Below are positions 14,972 to 16,999 of a DNA stretch of 16,999 nt, one piece after another (the first letter of the stretch is position 1; each line of letters starts with the position of its first letter). The notes beneath the pieces are model-generated. The model ran no database searches and was not told the DNA's origin. It saw nothing but the letters and a program-made list of their open reading frames with translations. The position numbers and the translations under genes were made by a program. The stretch is from an uncultured Bacilli bacterium (GTDB taxonomy: Bacteria > Bacillota_I > Bacilli_A > RF39 > UBA660): contig CANQHM010000024.1 in NCBI GenBank assembly GCA_947623845.1, positions 1-16,999 of the forward strand, in the 5' to 3' direction.

Positions 14972-15012
14972 ATTTAGTTCCATTAATCATACATATTAAC
15001 GTGCAACTAAAT
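14972..15012. repeat. Hairpin/cruciform 25 bp after the variable-region gene
   Basis: ATTTAGTT (14972-14979) and AACTAAAT (15005-15012) are perfect inverted repeats, with an inner TTAAT/ATTAA stem (14983-14987 and 14995-14999). It lies 25 bp past the target gene stop codon. In the Bordetella phage DGR a hairpin just beyond the variable region promotes retrohoming; the same role here is inferred. Confidence 0.5.
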
Positions 15013-15036
15013 AACGCCACAAAATTATTGACATTT

Positions 15037-16926
15037 CTACGTACTGCGCGAAAGGACAACGCGGAACGAGTAGTAGCTGTCCGCACGGCCATTGTCGTAG
15101 GAAGAGTACCAGACGCCCGCATTCGTGCCAACGTGGTAGCTACCACCGCGTTTAGACCAAGAATTCGACGAGTACGGAAAGTACGCGTAATCGCTATACC
15201 AACTACGGGTCTCCTTGGTAGCATCGCCTAAATGACCTCTAGTTATGTCACTTGAACTTGTTCCATATGTATACATATCATAATATTTGGCAGCAGGATT
15301 TGGAACACTTAATCCCGAACTATAAGCAAATCGTGCACTACTTGAATAGAAGTTTCCGCTTTGATCTACCATATTTCCCATTACATATTCATATGCACCC
15401 CCGGACATATCGTATACACCACTTACATTATTGGTAGTACTCGCATGAATTCCACCCATGTTCCATTTGAAATTGTCGGTACAAGTAGTTGAACCTGCAG
15501 AAACAGAATTTCCAGAACAACCAGTAGTATAATTTTGATCATTATTAATCCATACTTCAGCTCCATCAGTTATAGCACCACCATCACTATTAAATCTTCC
15601 ATATTTAGATTGAGTAAGATATGCCACAGCACCCCATTCCATATTCTTCATCATATGGGTATCGATTTCATCGGGATTTATACTATAAGTTGCAGAATGC
15701 TTTTCTTCTAAGTCTCTTACTCCTTGGAACATATATGCTACTTGTAAGTTTCTTAATGATGAAACATTAGGTATTATTTTAAGGTCTGTTACTGTATTTC
15801 CACTTGAGGTATATGTTCCACTACTTTCAAATTTTCCTACCCAGATACCAGTAAGTTCGGTTCCACTTTCTTCTAAAGTTCCTTTAAAAGTGAATGCTGG
15901 ATGGGTATACCAATCACCATTAGCTGCTGCTGTACCATCTTGTTTTGTACAATTTTCATTTATCGTACCAGTAGATTGTGTATATTTACAAGTTACATCT
16001 CCCGTAGTTGCTGTATCACTTTCAAACTCAATATTTATCATTTGTTCTGTAACTTTACTTGTTCCTGCCACATTAAATAATTGATATTTAAATCTTGGAA
16101 TCCACACATACATTTGAAGGATGTCAGTTTCTAAATTAAGAGTAGTTCCTACTTTATCTTGTTTTACTTGATTATTACTAGTTAAATCAGCATATTTTTC
16201 ACTACTAACTAATACCGCATTTGCCCATACGTGATTACTATAATCATACCAATCACTTTTAGTGCCATCAGCTACTTTAATAGTTCCATCACCTGCAATA
16301 GTTACTGGAATTAAACCTTGCATTAAATCAGGTGCGTTAGGAGGAATTTCATATAACTTAGCTCCAGTTTTATCATCAACATTTATCTTTCCTGTGAATA
16401 TTGCTTCTTGATTGTAATCTTGAGGTTCATCTAAATTCTCAAAAGTAACAGTTAATTTATAATAATGTTTTTGTTTCTTTTCAGGACGGGTAATATTTAA
16501 AGCTAGATACATTTCGTTATCTTTGTTTACAGTATCTTTATTAATAAAACCACTTACTTTAATCCCTCCTGCTTTTTCATTTTCAAAAGTATCATCATCA
16601 TATTCTACTAAAGAGTATTTCAAATCTTTCTTTTGGAAAGTAACATTTAACTCTGTAAGTTTAATGTTATAAGTATAAGTATCATCTAAAGTACCAGTAT
16701 TTTCGACAGTAAAAGTTTTACTATCACTATCTCCTGGTTGGCCATTTTCTATATTAATAACGTTGTCATCAGTAAATGTAAGTTCCATCGTTCCAGCCTG
16801 AACTTTATTTGCTATAGCCGTATCATTTCCTAAAATATTAGCATGAAAGAATGCATATGATATGCCAATAGCGAAAACGGAAAGTGAAGCAATGACTCCT
16901 ATTAATAACCACTTATTATTTTTCAT
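15037..16926 (-). CDS. Secreted TasA-like/FGE-like protein with a DGR-type variable C-terminus
   Basis: The protein has 629 residues. Residues 1-29 (K-N-N-K then WLLIGVIASLSVFAIGISYA) form a signal peptide of the SipW-dependent type, followed by A-F-F. Residues about 40-190 are a beta-rich TasA/camelysin-like domain containing KTFTVENTGTLDDTYTYNIK. The C-terminal half is a formylglycine-generating-enzyme/C-type-lectin fold: A-Y-L-T-Q-S-K-Y-G (about 434-442), then SGVYDMSGGAYEYVMGN (about 498-514). The ending SWSKRGGSYHVGTNAGVW ... F-R-V-V-L-S is the typical end of DGR target proteins. Its last 190 bp are GC-rich (15041-15231). AAAGGTAGG precedes the ATG, and the promoter has an 11-G tract. 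It is likely a cell-surface ligand-binding protein. FGE catalysis is not expected; family members used as DGR targets are binding proteins. Confidence 0.8.
   Translation of the reverse strand: MKNNKWLLIGVIASLSVFAIGISYAFFHANILGNDTAIANKVQAGTMELTFTDDNVINIENGQPGDSDSKTFTVENTGTLDDTYTYNIKLTELNVTFQKKDLKYSLVEYDDDTFENEKAGGIKVSGFINKDTVNKDNEMYLALNITRPEKKQKHYYKLTVTFENLDEPQDYNQEAIFTGKINVDDKTGAKLYEIPPNAPDLMQGLIPVTIAGDGTIKVADGTKSDWYDYSNHVWANAVLVSSEKYADLTSNNQVKQDKVGTTLNLETDILQMYVWIPRFKYQLFNVAGTSKVTEQMINIEFESDTATTGDVTCKYTQSTGTINENCTKQDGTAAANGDWYTHPAFTFKGTLEESGTELTGIWVGKFESSGTYTSSGNTVTDLKIIPNVSSLRNLQVAYMFQGVRDLEEKHSATYSINPDEIDTHMMKNMEWGAVAYLTQSKYGRFNSDGGAITDGAEVWINNDQNYTTGCSGNSVSAGSTTCTDNFKWNMGGIHASTTNNVSGVYDMSGGAYEYVMGNMVDQSGNFYSSSARFAYSSGLSVPNPAAKYYDMYTYGTSSSDITRGHLGDATKETRSWYSDYAYFPYSSNSWSKRGGSYHVGTNAGVWYSSYDNGRADSYYSFRVVLSRST
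15041..15231 (-). other. Putative DGR variable region (VR)
   Basis: These 190 bp are 55% GC by hand count (104 of 190), against AT-rich flanks, and change codon use abruptly: CGC, TCG, CCG, GCG and GTC replace the AGA, TCT and CCA style of the same gene just upstream. Exposed positions carry codons that can come from AAC or AAT by changing only adenines: AGC-TAC-CAC, TAC-GAC-AAT and GAC-AGC-TAC-TAC. Invariant neighbours such as G-T-N-A-G-V-W, N-G-R-A-D and S-F-R-V-V-L keep adenine-poor codons. That pattern is what adenine-specific mutagenic retrohoming produces. The template repeat and reverse transcriptase are not in the window. Confidence 0.7.
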
Positions 16927-16952
16927 TTAATCTTACCTACCTTTATGTATTT

Positions 16953-16984
16953 ATCTTATCACTCTATACCCCCCCCCCCGTCAA
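16953..16984 (-). promoter_or_regulatory. Promoter of the DGR-target gene, with a G tract in the spacer
   Basis: Minus strand TTGACG (16984-16979) is a good -35 box. Candidate -10 boxes are GATAAG (18-base spacer) and TAAGAT (20-base spacer, 16958-16953). Ten of the eleven G bases lie in the spacer, so tract length sets the spacing. Confidence 0.5.
16969..16979. repeat. Homopolymer of 11 C (G on the coding strand)
   Basis: An uninterrupted 11-base C run on the plus strand in an otherwise AT-rich region, 43 bases upstream of the target ATG. It is the only long G/C homopolymer in the window and is prone to slipped-strand mispairing. Confidence 0.9.
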
Positions 16985-16999
16985 TGACTTATAATAAAA

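Noticed and set aside
14830..15036. Search for a DGR template repeat next to the variable region.
   Set aside because: This stretch is AT-rich and shows no alignable similarity to 15041-15231, so the template is not here.
14970..15231. Arg/Thr/Ala-rich open frames on both strands over the GC-rich block (for example 15001-15231 plus and 14970-15224 minus).
   Set aside because: They are by-products of the GC-rich, stop-poor variable region of the 15037-16926 gene. They have no ribosome binding site and unnatural composition.

Overview
The window reads as a chromosomal segment of a low-GC Gram-positive bacterium of the Bacilli/Erysipelotrichia/Mollicutes-like kind. It is AT-rich, has strong AGGAGG/AGGTGA-type ribosome binding sites, and carries topoisomerase IV subunits of Firmicutes type and a YlbD/YlbE pair known from Bacillus. 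TGA is used as a stop codon (for example at the ends of the kinase and the NPCBM genes) and TGG encodes Trp, so the mycoplasma genetic code is excluded. Every protein gene I can support lies on the minus strand. Only two small RNAs run on the plus strand.

Layout from left to right. (1) 1-650: the start of a minus-strand gene running off the left edge; a probable type I toxin-antitoxin locus (25-residue membrane peptide, its mRNA promoter, and an antisense RNA overlapping the mRNA 3' part); and a second, toxin-less copy of the antisense RNA. (2) 646-5394: a probable operon read right to left: a membrane protein with a TPR-like region and an NPCBM-like domain, an AI-2E-family transporter, a P-loop nucleotide-kinase-like protein, and a short alanyl-tRNA synthetase lacking the C-terminal C-Ala domain. 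(3) 5475-6023: a single type IV prepilin-like gene with its own promoter and terminator. (4) 6078-6648: ylbD-ylbE, with the ylbD ribosome binding site buried in the parC terminator hairpin. (5) 6697-11135: parE-parC (topoisomerase IV). (6) 11209-13619: two membrane-anchored proteins, one with a long acidic cytoplasmic tail and one with a Lys/Thr-rich cytoplasmic tail plus an exported DUF4358-like region. (7) 13670-14710: a membrane-anchored metallophosphoesterase. (8) 14711-16999: a secreted TasA-like/formylglycine-generating-enzyme-like (C-type lectin fold) protein whose last ~190 bp are GC-rich and look like the variable region of a diversity-generating retroelement (DGR). Its promoter spacer contains an 11-base G tract.

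The two most interesting places are at the ends. On the right, a surface protein appears to combine targeted C-terminal hypervariation (DGR) with a potentially phase-variable promoter; no reverse transcriptase or template repeat lies in the window, so the DGR machinery would have to act from elsewhere. On the left, the toxin mRNA has a 13-base 5'/3' complementarity that starts at its predicted first nucleotide and recurs in the antisense RNA, and an orphan antisense RNA copy sits beside it with a promoter of its own and a terminator shared with alaS. All functional calls rest on reading motifs by eye; no database search was run.
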